64,000 nt of DNA. It comes from Hyperoodon ampullatus (taxonomy: Eukaryota > Chordata > Mammalia > Artiodactyla > Ziphiidae). The first letter of the stretch is position 1. Each line of letters starts with the position of its first letter. Below are positions 1 to 11,779 of this stretch, piece by piece. A model generated the notes under the pieces. That model was given only the letters and a program-made list of their open reading frames with translations. It ran no database searches and was not told the origin of the DNA. The stretch covers positions 56,076,516 to 56,140,515 of the forward strand of contig OX457068.1 in the NCBI GenBank assembly GCA_949752795.1, written 5' to 3'. A program made the position numbers and the translations under genes.

Positions 1-1240
1 GTGAAGTGGACTTTTTCAAAATAGAAAAGGACACTTACATCTATAAAGAGGCTTATTTTGGTTCAGATATCTAGTTACTTAACACCATTAGAGGGACAAA
101 ACCTATGGCATAAAAGAATGTCTAGAAGATAATAAATAAATCAAGGAAACATAAAAAGTGCGGTCATTTTATCCATACTTCTCAAGCTTTCTCACAGTGC
201 AAAGATCAGGAGAGTTCCAATAAAAAGTCATTGAATGAATTATTAGTAGTTGGAAAGGTGTCATAGCTGAATTGGAACCCATCAAAAAGTCTGGATTCAG
301 TATTTAGAAAGTGTCCTTTAGTAGACAGAATACAGAGTTTGGATTTATTAAAACAAACAAGAAAATAAAAACTCTTTCATTAAAATAGTTCCCAATCCTC
401 TTCTAGATTTTATAATATTATTAGCAAAATAGTATATTTTAGACCCTTTAAAGTCTATGCACAGTGAGTGTCTCAAGGTACAAAGGGTATAATAATAATA
501 AATGAAAGAAAGATCTGTGAGAAAAACATCTCCTAATTGGGGATAAAGAGAAAAATCAGTGGCTGTCGTGGTTGTGAGTCACTGCACATCCTGGGAGAAA
601 TGGTTTCAATACAAAGGAGATTTCTTAGTTGTTTCCTTGCTTTTGCTTGTGTGCATACATACACATATATATGGAATAAAATCCCAGGTAATTCTATCCT
701 TGTTTAGAGTGTTCACTATTAAGCTAGTCTGGAATCAGTCTTAGTTCCTATAATGATCATCATAAGGCCAAAAATTCTAACATGTAGCTAGTCAGACAAA
801 TCTCTCTTTTTTTTTTTTTTTTTTGCATTAACTTAGAACTCTAGAAGGATCACCACTATAGACAAGGGAGATAGAGGTGATATAAGATTGCTTAATTAGA
901 ATACACTTAACAAATCTTCTACTATTGTGCTTTCTTAGGCATATTCACAATCTTTTCACTTACATCCAGGATAGGAGTGACTCATTCTGTTCAGCCAGTT
1001 TTCCACAAAGAGGAGGCAAAGTGTTATTTTGGTTTGCTTTTGTTTGTTTGCTTTTTAAATTTTGTTGTTTACTTCCTAAGAGTCAGTGTGTGTGCAAGCC
1101 CAGATAGAGTAAACCAGGTTGCCCGGATGTTTAGAAGCTGAGTAGCAGACTGGCCTCCTCCACAGACTGAACCACTCACTCCAAGCACAAGTGACTCAGT
1201 TTTGTGCCTTAGCAAAACTGCAGATTACTATATACTATAG
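1..1240. other. Unique intergenic sequence, nothing recognised
   Basis: This stretch is AT-rich, with short poly-A and poly-T runs (for example a T tract near 808-825). I recognise no transposon family, exon pair or RNA gene in it. The short open frames are at chance level for vertebrate intergenic DNA. Confidence 0.6.
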
Positions 1241-1242
1241 AC

Positions 1243-1490
1243 CAATGGATTTCAACCTTGGCTGCAAATTAACATTCCACTGGGTGGTACTTATAAATAC
1301 CAATGTTCAGACTCCTACCTGTGATATAAAACCAGATTCTTTCAGGTTGTTTCTCTAGTAGCATGTGTGTGTGTGTGTGTATACATGTGTATGTGATGGA
1401 TGTGTGTGCATACGGGGGAGGGGGTGCTTGACATCCCAGGTGATTCTAATATACGTGAGGGAATCAGATTTGAGAATTACAGAGTTGTAG
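1243..1490 (+). mobile_element. MER5A-like hAT-Charlie DNA transposon fossil
   Basis: The text resembles the MER5 family: a 'ttcaaccttggctgcaaatta' type head, a central 'actcctacc' stretch, then 'caggtgattctaat' and 'tttgagaatta' near the far end. A TG-rich insertion (about 1364-1412) sits in the middle. MER5 elements are short non-autonomous derivatives of Charlie-type hAT transposons and are inactive throughout eutherians. The family call is from recall of the consensus; another MER5-group member is possible. Confidence 0.6.
1364..1412. repeat. (TG)n microsatellite, interrupted
   Basis: There are about eight uninterrupted TG units, followed by degenerate TG/CA-type sequence. It lies inside the MER5-like fossil. 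Confidence 0.85.
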
Positions 1491-4474
1491 ATGCATGCAT
1501 CTTCACAGGTACTTGCCAAATACAAAATCTGAGACCATCTAATTTATGAATAATGTATATACTGTAACTTCATAAGAAATGAAGAATTAGGAATAACATT
1601 CTCTAAGAAAATAAAGTTTCATAATAAGTATTCTTTCATGAATAAATTGCATCTTTATTTCTGTACAGAGTTAGACCAAATGGGGATGTGGAGCAAGGTC
1701 AAAGTTTTTCTTAAAATGATCACCTGTGTCCATACAAATACATGATTCTTGATTTTTCATTAATAATCAGCACCCCCAATCTCTACACCAGAAAGGTCAG
1801 AAAGAATTTTATCCTAAATTTCTTTAAAAATTGGAATTACCAAGTATCTACATTAGCCTGAGAAATATTTCCATAATATATCCCAAATCACATATATTTA
1901 AAACACAGTTTTTCACAAAACACATTTCACTACATATTTATCTTGTATCTACACTTAGACAACATATGATATGCTCAAAAATTCTGATAGAATTTTGCTT
2001 TCTTACTCACCAAAGATCTGTGAGAGACTCTTTGCATACATGGTAATAAAAGAGAAATTTCCCTGGGTAAATTTAGATTTCTTGTCTTCTAGAATCTTCT
2101 AAATCTTCCTGTGTCCTGTACAGCTGCTGTTTGGGAAAGTTTTCCTTGGGCAGCTATCACCTTGCTTCAAGATCATCATCACTTCTAGTGAGTTATTGTC
2201 AGCCTCATCTTCCAGGACTGTGGCATGTACCTCAAAATGGCTCCTTAATTTGTTTATGTAAGTACAGCTTCTCTCTCTCCAACCTCAGAGTCCTTGTGTG
2301 GCTGCTCTTTGTCATGTGTGATATTCTCTTCTGTCCTATGGCCATGAGGAGAATTATATTTGTTAGAGAGAATTACCTTTTGATTTCACCCCAGTTAAAC
2401 ACTGACTCCCTTCCCCATCTCATGGAAGATACAATATCACTTACTTTACAAACACAATTTTAGGTGCCTCTAGAAGCAGTGCTATGCCACTTGCCCACAG
2501 TGGCAACTGCAAAGTTTCCACTTTCATGTGGAAGTCTAAAAACCCACTTTAATATCATCAAGTGATCAGCCAATCATTTTAATATTTAAACATTGTCTTC
2601 CACATTACCAGGTAAGTGAAGGAATAAAGGTCACTAAATTGTCCATACTTTGCATATTACCCCTTTGGTTTATTAGCCTTAAATACAAATGATCTTGTAC
2701 ATGCAGACTTCACTAAGTGAGAAAGTCACCTCTGCCTTTATCATCGTCCCTCCAAGAAGAGCAAATTTGAGACAGAGTGCAGACTTCCAGACGGGCTTAC
2801 ATTACTGTCTCCTCAGGTCACAAGTGCAATATATCTATGTAACCAGCTCACGTGTTTATATAAACACTTCACAACACCCAATCAATCACTTCTTTCTAGC
2901 CAGCACTCTTCTTAGAGAACCATGTGCCCCTGACCTAGTAGGACTACATGGAACTCTTTTCTTTCATGAGCTCAGAATTTAATGGGCCAAACACAACAAT
3001 GGTACAGATGAGCACTTTCAAGAGTTCTCATTATAACCAGGATCTGCGTTACAGAGATTCAGAGGACACGTGTCAGAACGTATCTTCTGCCTTTAAAGGT
3101 ATATTTTTTAAACAAAACAATACAAACAATAAAACACACAACGCGGACCACTCTCTCTAAAGGTCAAAAGATGTTGTAAGTCTTTTTCTAACTGTAAAAC
3201 ACTGTGTGAGGAGAAATTTACAAGTTCCTAACTTCCAGAAAGTTAACTTGAGTAATGTTAAAATCTGTGCAGTAAGCTAGAGTGTCATCTGCAGTCTGGG
3301 AGAGTAAGATCAGAGACTTTCTGAGCATATATATCATTTTAACTAAATTGATATCTAAGTGATATTTTGTAATATTTTATATTTAAATGCTTTTATTTCT
3401 CAATTGTTCTCTGTAGATATGCCACATCTGGCCGCATCCCTCCTTAGTGCTTGCAGATTCGTTTATAATTGGTTTCCTTGTTTTAGACTGAAAACCACAA
3501 ATGAGAACTGGGATTAGTGAAGTGTGCTTTAAGGAGGCTTTATCAGGAAATACAATTTGCCCTCCATAAACACAATATCTGCAGAAACAAAACAAAAAAT
3601 TGTTTACCAAATCAACACTAACCACAGCATAGCCTGCATGGGGGAAGCAGACACACATTATCACAAAGCTAAGGAGCATAAAACCGCTGATCCCATAGTT
3701 GCAGAGTCATAAAATCCTGTCTTCTATTTGAAAAATGTTTAATAGTGGACTTTGAATGCCTCGTCTCAGAGAAAGCCTGGGTACCAGGGACTGAATAATT
3801 ACATCTGGCAAAATATGGGGAGTCATCACGTCGGAGAAAGCAGACGGCCTCCCCACCACTCCAATACCCCAAATCCAAACAAGCTCAGTGTGTTTTGACA
3901 ATTTGACAATTGATGGAGGAAAGGCATTTCTCTCAATTCTAAACAGAAACAAGGATCTGAAGATGAACACAGGGCTCTTCCATGAACAAAAGTGTGAGTT
4001 CCCATCAGCTGATCTCCACCGGGGTTAAGGGGATAGTACTGGACTGGCCACCCAGTGTGTTGCCATATCTCCTGTTACTAAATGGAGCTTAATGAAAAAT
4101 TCTAAATGGATCTCAAGCTCATTAGAGGCAGTACATCACTTTTGTTAGGAGAGTAGTAGGAGGATAATATTTAGGATGTCTGTAAATTCTTTGGTGCCTT
4201 AGAAAAGATGTCCTAAAACGTTATTACAATTACCACCTGAAATACACATCAAACCAAAGAGATGATTCCGTTTCTAAGTTAAACACATTGACAGCATATG
4301 TGAGATCATTATCAATCATATACAGTTTTGTAGATTTTTAAAATATCTCCCTTTGACAAGTAGTCAACTTCCTAGAGATATTTCTCAATATTAAAGTAGA
4401 AAAAATTATCCATAAAATTTAGGTTAAAATTCTTACTCCATGTGGGGAAAAAAATTAGAAAGTAACTGAGGTGT
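1491..4474. other. Unique intergenic sequence
   Basis: I see no recognisable repeat family or gene. The open frames in the 2131-2463 and 3383-3970 intervals have no recognisable domain, no start context and no splice-site pairing that would make an exon case. Confidence 0.5.
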
Positions 4475-4630
4475 ACTGGAAAGGACATAGGACTCAGAAA
4501 TGTGGTGCTTGATTCGTCCTTCTGGATTTGCCACTTAGATTTAAACATATATGCCTCCATTCTGTAATACAGAAATGGAAGAAAAATAACTCTTACCTAC
4601 AGATAAATGATGAAAATAAAATGGGGAAGT
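4475..4630 (+). mobile_element. MIR SINE fragment
   Basis: The order of short matches is that of MIR: 'ctggaaaggacataggactcag', then 'tctggatttgccactta', then 'cctccattctgtaatacagaaatgg', then 'aataactcttacctac'. MIR is an ancient tRNA-derived SINE with an L2 tail. The copy is heavily diverged. Confidence 0.55.
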
Positions 4631-6889
4631 AGAACTTTTTAGCAAAAGCACAAAATTGTTGTTCAATACAAAATCTGCTCAGACATAATTCTGGGCTCCT
4701 ATTTTATCTTTCACCTGCTTCCAGGCACAGCCATGTCTGTGGCTTCAGTCACCACAAATATACTGAGAACTCCTGAGTCCTGTTCTGAGAAAGACCTTTT
4801 TGAAATACAAATATCTGACACCCTTGTTCTAGAGCCCCGCCTCAATTTCAGCATGCTCAGCCTTACGCTTGCTCTCTAAACCCACCAGGCCTCTGCAACT
4901 CCTACTTACCATAAGAGGGAGATGGGGATGAGGGGGTAAGTTATTATCATAAACACTAAGTAGTTTTTTATTATATTTTCCTTTTGTTTATTTTATTTTA
5001 TTATTCTCTAGAGGCAAAGATTTGACACCACATTTCATAATAATCTAATTTATAGGTTAGGGTTAATTCATGAGAGTTGGAGTTGGTAAGGAAACTTTTG
5101 GTTACATTAAGGTAAAACATCCTATTCTCAAATAAAGAATAGGGAAAAAAAGGTTCTGCATTCATTGTAAAATAGTGCCTTCATTCTGGGCTGACTTGTA
5201 TCACTGGATATTAGTTTTTTACCTTAAAAATATTGTTTATTCTCTGGGACCAGATGCTGCTCAGAGAAGACCTCAAAAACTTACCTCTCTAGAAAGTAAG
5301 TTGACTTCTGGACTTTAGCAGGATGCCAGCAGGAACTGGGGCAGAGTCTTGGGTTGGGGACCCAGAGAGCAGCCACATTTAATTCAATCCAAACTCTTCA
5401 CTAAGGAATCTCACTCAACTTAGGTATATGATGAGATGATTTTATTTCTTCTAAACTTTGCCTCAAACTGTGCTATATTGAACAACTTCCTCCTCTTCCC
5501 TGATTTTTGTCAATATACATGGAAGATTATATTACTTTCCGTCTAGTTCAGATATACAAATCAGTACGTCTACATGAAAAGCTTCAACTCTTATCTGATT
5601 CTAAACACTTTCCTTGCTATTGCTGGCCCAGGATTGGCTGGTACCTTTCACTCCCTCACCAGTACCCTTTTTCTACATTCTAACTCCCCAAGAATGAGGG
5701 ACAGAACAAATAAATGAAGGGTGAGAACAAATATCCCTTACCTTATTGGGGATAATTTTAATCCTTTTCCATTGATGTCTGCTGATTTTCTGCCTGCCCT
5801 GACCTGTCATCAATGATGGCCTCTGTGTGGGCACTGTTCATAAGCTGCTCACACTCTGTGCAATGGCAGAGCCTAGTGCAGCCTCCCGGCACTCAGGACC
5901 CTGTCCAGCCTGGATGTTCCATCTGCCCTCAGTTCCCACTTGCTTCTTGCAACTTACAAGCATTCACTCAGAGGGCAGCTCTGTGGAGCAGGGTTCAGGC
6001 AAGATGCCTCTACCTTCCACACTGTTGTACAAATGTCCACTTGACCTCGAGTTAACTTGTCTTTGTCAAGCCTAGGGGTGTGAGTCAAGGTTGCCATTTT
6101 CTTTCTCTGCCTGCATCTTCTCTCCAATTTTCTTTTCTACCCCTGGGGTGGATAGATTAGTAATTTGGCTATCTACATAGCCATCCAATCTGTAAAGGTC
6201 CAGTCTCCTGCCATCAGCAGCATCTCTCATCTTCACTAGAGATTTTCTTGAGCGTCTCTGCATACACTGCTCATAGAAGTGGTCTCTCCCACAGCCTAAT
6301 TGGGATGAAGACAGTGATGTAGAAATGCACTGTAGTAGGGTCAGTCCTGTGAACTTTAATAAACCCTGGAGAAGCTCCACCCTCAATCATTAGTGGCTTC
6401 TTTTAGATTGTGGCTATCTGAATACATTTTTTTTTCATGTGTATAAAGTACTTACATCTCACATCAATTATTTGGAAGCAGCACTTTAATACCTTTTGCT
6501 TCCTCACTAATCTATTTCCACAAAGCAGCCAGAGAAAGCCCCTGAAATTACACTATAATGCCCAGCAAAATCAGGAGGATCCACTACCTTTCTGAGGAAT
6601 GCCACTTTAGTTATTCTTCTCTCTTTATGCTCTAATTATATCTAATTTGTTTATTCTGTGCAGTGCGCTTTTTTGCCTCAAGCTCTCCCTCCTGGACTAC
6701 ACTGTTCCCAGGAGTAACCCCAAATTATCACCATTTCACCTTAACCCCACCCTCTAGATACAACCAAGGTGAGGTGCTCCTAGGCAGCTGGGGATTAATG
6801 ACCAATGTCTGACTTACTCCTTATTCATTTGTAAGTTTTCAGGTTAAAGGACAGTTTTGAGGTGCTTCACTGTCTTTGTAATTAAGTTA
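4631..6889. other. Mostly unique sequence, nothing firmly recognised
   Basis: A moderately GC-rich patch at about 5810-6060 has two overlapping open frames, but neither resembles a known protein. Sequence from about 6480 onward could be the diverged upstream part of the L2 that becomes recognisable at 6890. Confidence 0.45.
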
Positions 6890-7085
6890 GTTTGCCCTTT
6901 TATAGCTCTCATCATACTTGAAATTACTTGCTCATTGACTATGTTCTCTGTTAAATAATATGGTTCTTGAGGATGGGGGTCAATCTCATGGATATATCTG
7001 GTTCACTGATCTATCCTTAGTACCTAATGCGTTTCCCTAACAGCTACTTATTTATTGAGTGAATTGACAAATGTATGGAGAATGG
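6890..7085 (+). mobile_element. LINE L2 3' end fossil
   Basis: This has the L2 3' end order: 'gaggatgggggtcaatctc', 'ggttcactgatctatcctta', 'gtacctaatgcg', then 'ttatttattgagtgaattgac'. L2 is an ancient inactive LINE. The copy may extend further upstream, but divergence hides the border. Confidence 0.6.
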
Positions 7086-7889
7086 AACTACTGTCATTAA
7101 TTTTTATTAGATTTAACAAATGATTGTTCAACCCTTCATTTGAATCTGCCCTTGGAGCTATCAAGAACTTTATCAACTCCATCCTGTTCCACATCTATTG
7201 ATTTGTCGACATATTTTTGGTTTCTATTCATGTCAGAGTTTGTTTGAGATTGCTACTGTGTGTTCCTTTCTATTTGCACTGGAGAGGTTGGTGAAAAACT
7301 GTAGTTTAAAAATCAACAAAAAGGGAGTTTTACATGATTTTAAACTAGATATCTTTGAAGTCAATTTTTAAATGAAATAGTGCTTTGAGTTCTTAATGTC
7401 TTCTACATCTTAATTTTAACCTTTCTTACAGTTCATTCTTAACTGCTTTTCCCAGGAGAGTTTAAGTGGCCTAACCTAACATCAATCATTGTTTCTAGGA
7501 AAAAATTTAGTTGTTAAGATCTCTTCATATGTATGCTTGTTTGGTTTTAAATTTTTACATATAATGGAACTGTTTGTTTTTCTAATTGCTTCCAACTTAA
7601 AACAATGAGGCTGTAGAGGACGCTGAGCCTAGACATACCTGCACAGAAGGGAACTTTGGCTGTGCTCAAACACCTTCCATCTGGTTCCTATCACATCAGG
7701 CTTACCCTCTGGACCCCAGCCACTGACATAACCTCTGGCATAATTAGTGCAACCTTCCACCATTCTGCTGAATTTCTCTGCTCGTTACTCTTCCTTTGGC
7801 AGTTTTACTTAGCTAATATGGCTGTTAGTAGTAAAACAACAAATCCTATTACTGGGGAGTCACTGAAAGACCAAATACATCACCCCCTT
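7086..7889. other. Unique intergenic sequence
   Basis: No recognised feature. The open frame at 7656-7940 runs into the following MIR and has no recognisable protein content. Confidence 0.5.
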
Positions 7890-8025
7890 TATTTTATAGA
7901 ACAAAGACAAGATTTCCAGGACAATGTGACTCTCCTGTAGTTCATAAGTAGAAGGAAAGAGACAAGGCTAGAATACAAGGCTCCTCCCACCCAGTCCAGT
8001 GTATATTTCCACTATAGAACATGGG
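7890..8025 (+). mobile_element. MIR SINE fragment
   Basis: This follows MIR order: a 'ttttatagaacaaagacaag' region standing for the usual 'tttacagatgaggaaactgag', then 'tagttcataagtagaa', 'aggctagaatacaaggctcc' and 'cccagtccagtgtat..ttccactata'. The last block is the most diagnostic. Confidence 0.65.
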
Positions 8026-8934
8026 TACATTGAGTCAAGCATTCTGGAAGTAATCTAGGGTATTTACCTAACTAAATTGCAGATTAAAATGGAAGGATTT
8101 GAACCATATCCATATGAACACTCAAATCCCACTGAGGAGTAAATCAGTTTTACCAATGCACACATATAAGCAAACTGAGGACCAGAAATGGGAAAATATT
8201 CAATTATGAATACCTTTGTAGACACAGCAACTGGATAATTTCAGGTAAAAACAGACAAAATTAAAAACAACATTTTATCCTACTCAAATTTTTTCTGGGA
8301 GTTCTGTTGTGTTTTGGGTTTGATTTAACTTCACACTATCAATTCCTCTGCCCTTACTTGGTCTTTAAATAAGACATCAGAATGCAGCAGCAAGCTTCTC
8401 CCCATCTCCCTTGCAGCTGCAGTCCCACAAAGGTAATCATTCCCAAACTGTCAGAGAAATCCCTCCTCCCAGAAATGGTAGCTGGGCATATTTCTCTGAA
8501 GTTTTGTGGAAGTGGTCAGCTGCTGTCACTAAGGATTAACTGGTCTCCAAATAACCAGAAGCATAAATCAAAGTGGGAGCAAAAAAGACAGATCCTCCCC
8601 ACCAAGTCTACAAAAGAAAGGGAAATGTGTCCTGTAGCCTTCTTTCATCTTCTCAGCCACACCCTCACGAGGAGAGTCAGCTGCATTAGCACAGTCATCT
8701 TCAAAGGCAAAGGACAGCAAAGCAAGAGCGGGGGGAAAAAAAGGGAAGAAAAAAAACATTCTAAAGACTAATTGGCAAACCATCTGTCTATATGTGTTAT
8801 CTCCCTATGTTACCTTCACAATTTTCCTTTTTAAGTTCTCATTGATCTAAGTCCAAAGACATTAAAGTGGATAATATATTCTGGTCTGCTCATCAGCAGA
8901 GTTATCCTAGTATATCACGACTGGGACAGCTGGT
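8026..8934. other. Unique sequence
   Basis: There is an A-rich patch at 8730-8760. A 129-codon open frame at 8382-8771 is Lys/Ser-rich and low in information; I see no domain and treat it as chance. Confidence 0.45.
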
Positions 8935-9075
8935 AGCCCAAACCCCTAGTTTATCAATAAAGAAAACTGAGGCTCTAAGTGTAGGCAACTTGGCCAGGAT
9001 CCTGTAGCTTCTTGGAAAGAGAGCCAGGACTAGAAATTCCATATCCTGACTCCTTCCTCATTCAGCATTCTTGGT
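8935..9075 (+). mobile_element. MIR SINE fragment
   Basis: The matches 'caataaagaaaactgaggctc', 'aacttggccaggatcctgta', 'gagccaggactagaaattcc' and 'tcctgactcc' follow MIR order. This is the conserved core and the region leading to the 3' end. Confidence 0.7.
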
Positions 9076-9849
9076 AGGATATCTCATTACAAAATTATCT
9101 TCCCTTTAATGGAGGAAGGGAAGGAATGTTATTTTATGCCTTTTATAGCTGCCTTTCCCACCTTCCTAACTTATAGCAGGAGCCTTGGTTTTACCCTCTT
9201 CTATCAAAACTTGTAATGGGAAAATGTTTTACATCTGTCTTTTACCACTTAAGATAAATGAGAAACCCTGTATCACATTCCCTGAGGGTGTGTTCATGTT
9301 CAGACGTATATTCTGAGTTGTGGAATGGAAGATTTTTGTCCCTTTTAAAAGATTTGGCACTGGGGCAGATTGCGGGAAGGGGTAGGATTTTTTTTGACAC
9401 TCTCGTCTCTGAGCTACTAATGTCTACTACTAGCAATACAAAATTCACCCATCACTTCACCTTTCAGGAGACTATGTGGGGAATTTTTTAGTAACTGTAA
9501 GATGGGGAAGTTCAGTTTCATAATGTGGTAACCTCCTGGAAAATCTCTCCAGTTCAGAACAGCATTCACCAGTGTGTGTGGAGTATTCCTACTTTTCCAG
9601 AAGAGACAGTAAATGGTTTCTGTCTTTTTCTCTCTCTCTTTTTCCTCCTTTTGCAAATCAGAAGAAATGTATCTTCAGTGTCATTGTTGTTGTCTCCACT
9701 TCAGCATGTCTCTGCTCTGCCTCAAACCCCCTGGGGACTCAGAAGAGGGAACATCTGTTTGTCTGTTTTTGCTCTTTTTCGCAGAACCTGCTAAATAGAG
9801 AAGAAGCTAAATTTTTAATGGTCCCGAAGCTCTGTGTGTGAAACGATGA

Positions 9850-10220
9850 TATTGGGTTGCGATTGAAGAAGAGTTTTAAGACAGGCAATTTTATCCCAAC
9901 TTACATAATGCATGCCAAAGTGTGAGGCTGTTATAGAATCTCATCTGCAATTGTGAGCTGCATAATACCGCAATAGTATTTGAATATTATCAGATTCTCA
10001 ATGGCAGAAATGCGGTATTAAGTGTTTGTGAGGAGTGAATTATGCCCTATTATATCGCAGAGACCCTGGGAGCAAGGGAAGCAGCTGGCGAATGGCGGTT
10101 TTCTCTGATTTATTAAGAGGGTTAGTTTACTGGAATTATGCTTATTTTTATGAGTGGAACGATTATCAGTTCTTAGGCTCTACTCCAAAGAGGACACACA
10201 CAGTGAGGAGGGGTAACTTC
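9850..10220. other. Candidate conserved non-coding element
   Basis: The block differs in texture from its surroundings. It lacks low-complexity runs and retains CpGs in an AT-rich context (ccgcaat, gcggtatt, tatcgcag, ggcgaatggcgg, gaacgatt). It contains clustered homeodomain- and POU-like words (taatgcatgcc, gcaattgtg, tgcataat, aattatgc, ggaattatgc). It is not a recognised transposon and has no long reading frame. Such texture is typical of developmental enhancers in gene deserts. The assignment is inferred from texture alone, with no alignment. Confidence 0.4.
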
Positions 10221-11477
10221 GCATGTCTTGTCTCCCTCCTTCCAGAGCACCGGCAACATCCGGCACTATTTGGCTTTCTTTGGAAGGAAGTAGGAAAGCT
10301 AGAGAAATGTATCAAGAATGGAAACAAATCTCCATGAACTGGCAGGAGAGTTTGGGGAAAGCTGGACCCGTTGAAAAGGAAAGCTCAAGAGGGATATGAT
10401 CTCAGACTGTAAATACCTTCAAGGTAGCACTATAAATGAAGGGTAGAAATTATTCACAGGCTCAGCTGATGGCAGGAGTAAGTGCAGTAGCCTGGAGCTA
10501 AGAAAGAAGCTTGGACCAGGTAATAAGAAAAGTTTATAGTAGCAAGAGTGACAGGGCAGAGAAATAGGCTCTCAAGAGTCATTGCAGGTAAAACGTTAGC
10601 AGGACTGATGAAGTGAGGGAAGCAGAATAGATGTAACACGTAGGATTTGGAGCCCTGTTTCTGGAGATATTGATGAAATAATAAGTGCAAACATTTTCCC
10701 CCATTGAATTCAGTTTTGCCAATTTTTGTTACAAAATCTTCACTCTCATGTGACTACATCATATTTGAAAAGCAAAACCTTCAATTAGATTGTCATGAAG
10801 AAAGTCACAAACAAGTATGATGACCTGTCCTTCCTCTATAACCGTCCCCATTCCTGATTTTGAAACTCTGATGTAGGGACTGCATGATAAATTAGGCTGA
10901 TGCATTAGAAAAAGCTTATTGAAGGAGATGAATTCGAAAGGATGGAGAAGTTAGGGCATATTTTACATGATTTACTCATTATTTATAATATGATTATTCA
11001 AAGAAGGATTTGTGTCAGTACTTGAGGATTTATATAAGGAGAAGGCAGAAAGATTATTGTTCTACCTGGGCATGTCTCATGGATTTTTCAACTGTCCCCC
11101 AACTGAATGCAGCAGGAAATGGAACATTTGTAGCCAAGCAGCCCCTATCGGTTTGCTGGGTTTGAAACTGCTAACTCTCAAGGGTTGATGGTTGTTCTCA
11201 TCCCACAGTTCGAAGAAATCATAATATCAACAAGTGTTAAGATCATGAAAATTCCGGAGATGTCCCCACAGCAGTAGTTAGAATGTTACATCTAATTTCT
11301 ACTTTACAAATTCAAGAGGGCACACACAATACTCACTCTCTTTCCATCACCAATTCACAGTACTGTTAGAAAATGAATCCACAGCCATAGTGGAGGGGCA
11401 ACTCCATTGGATGAGTAATATCTAAAATACGGATAGCAGCCTAAGGCAGACTACACACTGCTACAAAAAGTCAGAGG
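10221..11477. other. Unique sequence
   Basis: No repeat family or gene is recognised. The intervals 10350-10700 and 10800-11400 are ordinary diverged intergenic sequence. Confidence 0.5.
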
Positions 11478-11550
11478 GGGGCTTCCCTGGTGGCGCAGTG
11501 GTTGAGAGTCCGCCTGCCAATGCAGGGGACACGGGTTTGTGCCCTGGTCT
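11478..11550 (+). mobile_element. CHR-type cetacean SINE, 5' tRNA-related head only
   Basis: The head 'gcttccctggtggcgcagtgg' and following 'ttgagagtccgcctgcc' are the tRNA-derived start of the CHR SINE of cetaceans and hippos. 'tggcgcagtgg' fits a Pol III A box and 'gggtttgtgcc' is a degraded B box. The match stops at 'gccctggtct'; the usual body and A-rich tail are missing, so the copy is 3'-truncated or partly deleted. It is the only CHR copy in the window in plus orientation and the only one outside L1 A. Confidence 0.85.
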
Positions 11551-11779
11551 AACAATGGCATGGTATCAGGAGCAGGGTGAGCCTGAAGCAATTGCAGGGG
11601 AATTAGTTTGAGTGGCACAGGTGGGAATTTCTGCATCTCTCCTCACTCTCAAATCTTTGGTTAAGCACTGAACAACAGTGCCTCTCCTTCACTGTAACTC
11701 TACCCAGACATCGATCTAAACCACAGTGATGAGACCTGGTCCCATAGCCCATGGAGTCTGTGCAGAGACAGCATTACTA

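Noticed and set aside
5813..6386. Frames at 5.8-6.4 kb as a possible small gene
   Set aside because: Two overlapping plus frames and one minus frame in the same stretch, no domain, no convincing splice sites or poly-A signal.
1..11477. Search for tRNA, snRNA or processed pseudogenes in the unique left flank
   Set aside because: I found no cloverleaf-like A/B box pairs apart from SINE heads, and no intronless gene copy with poly-A tail.
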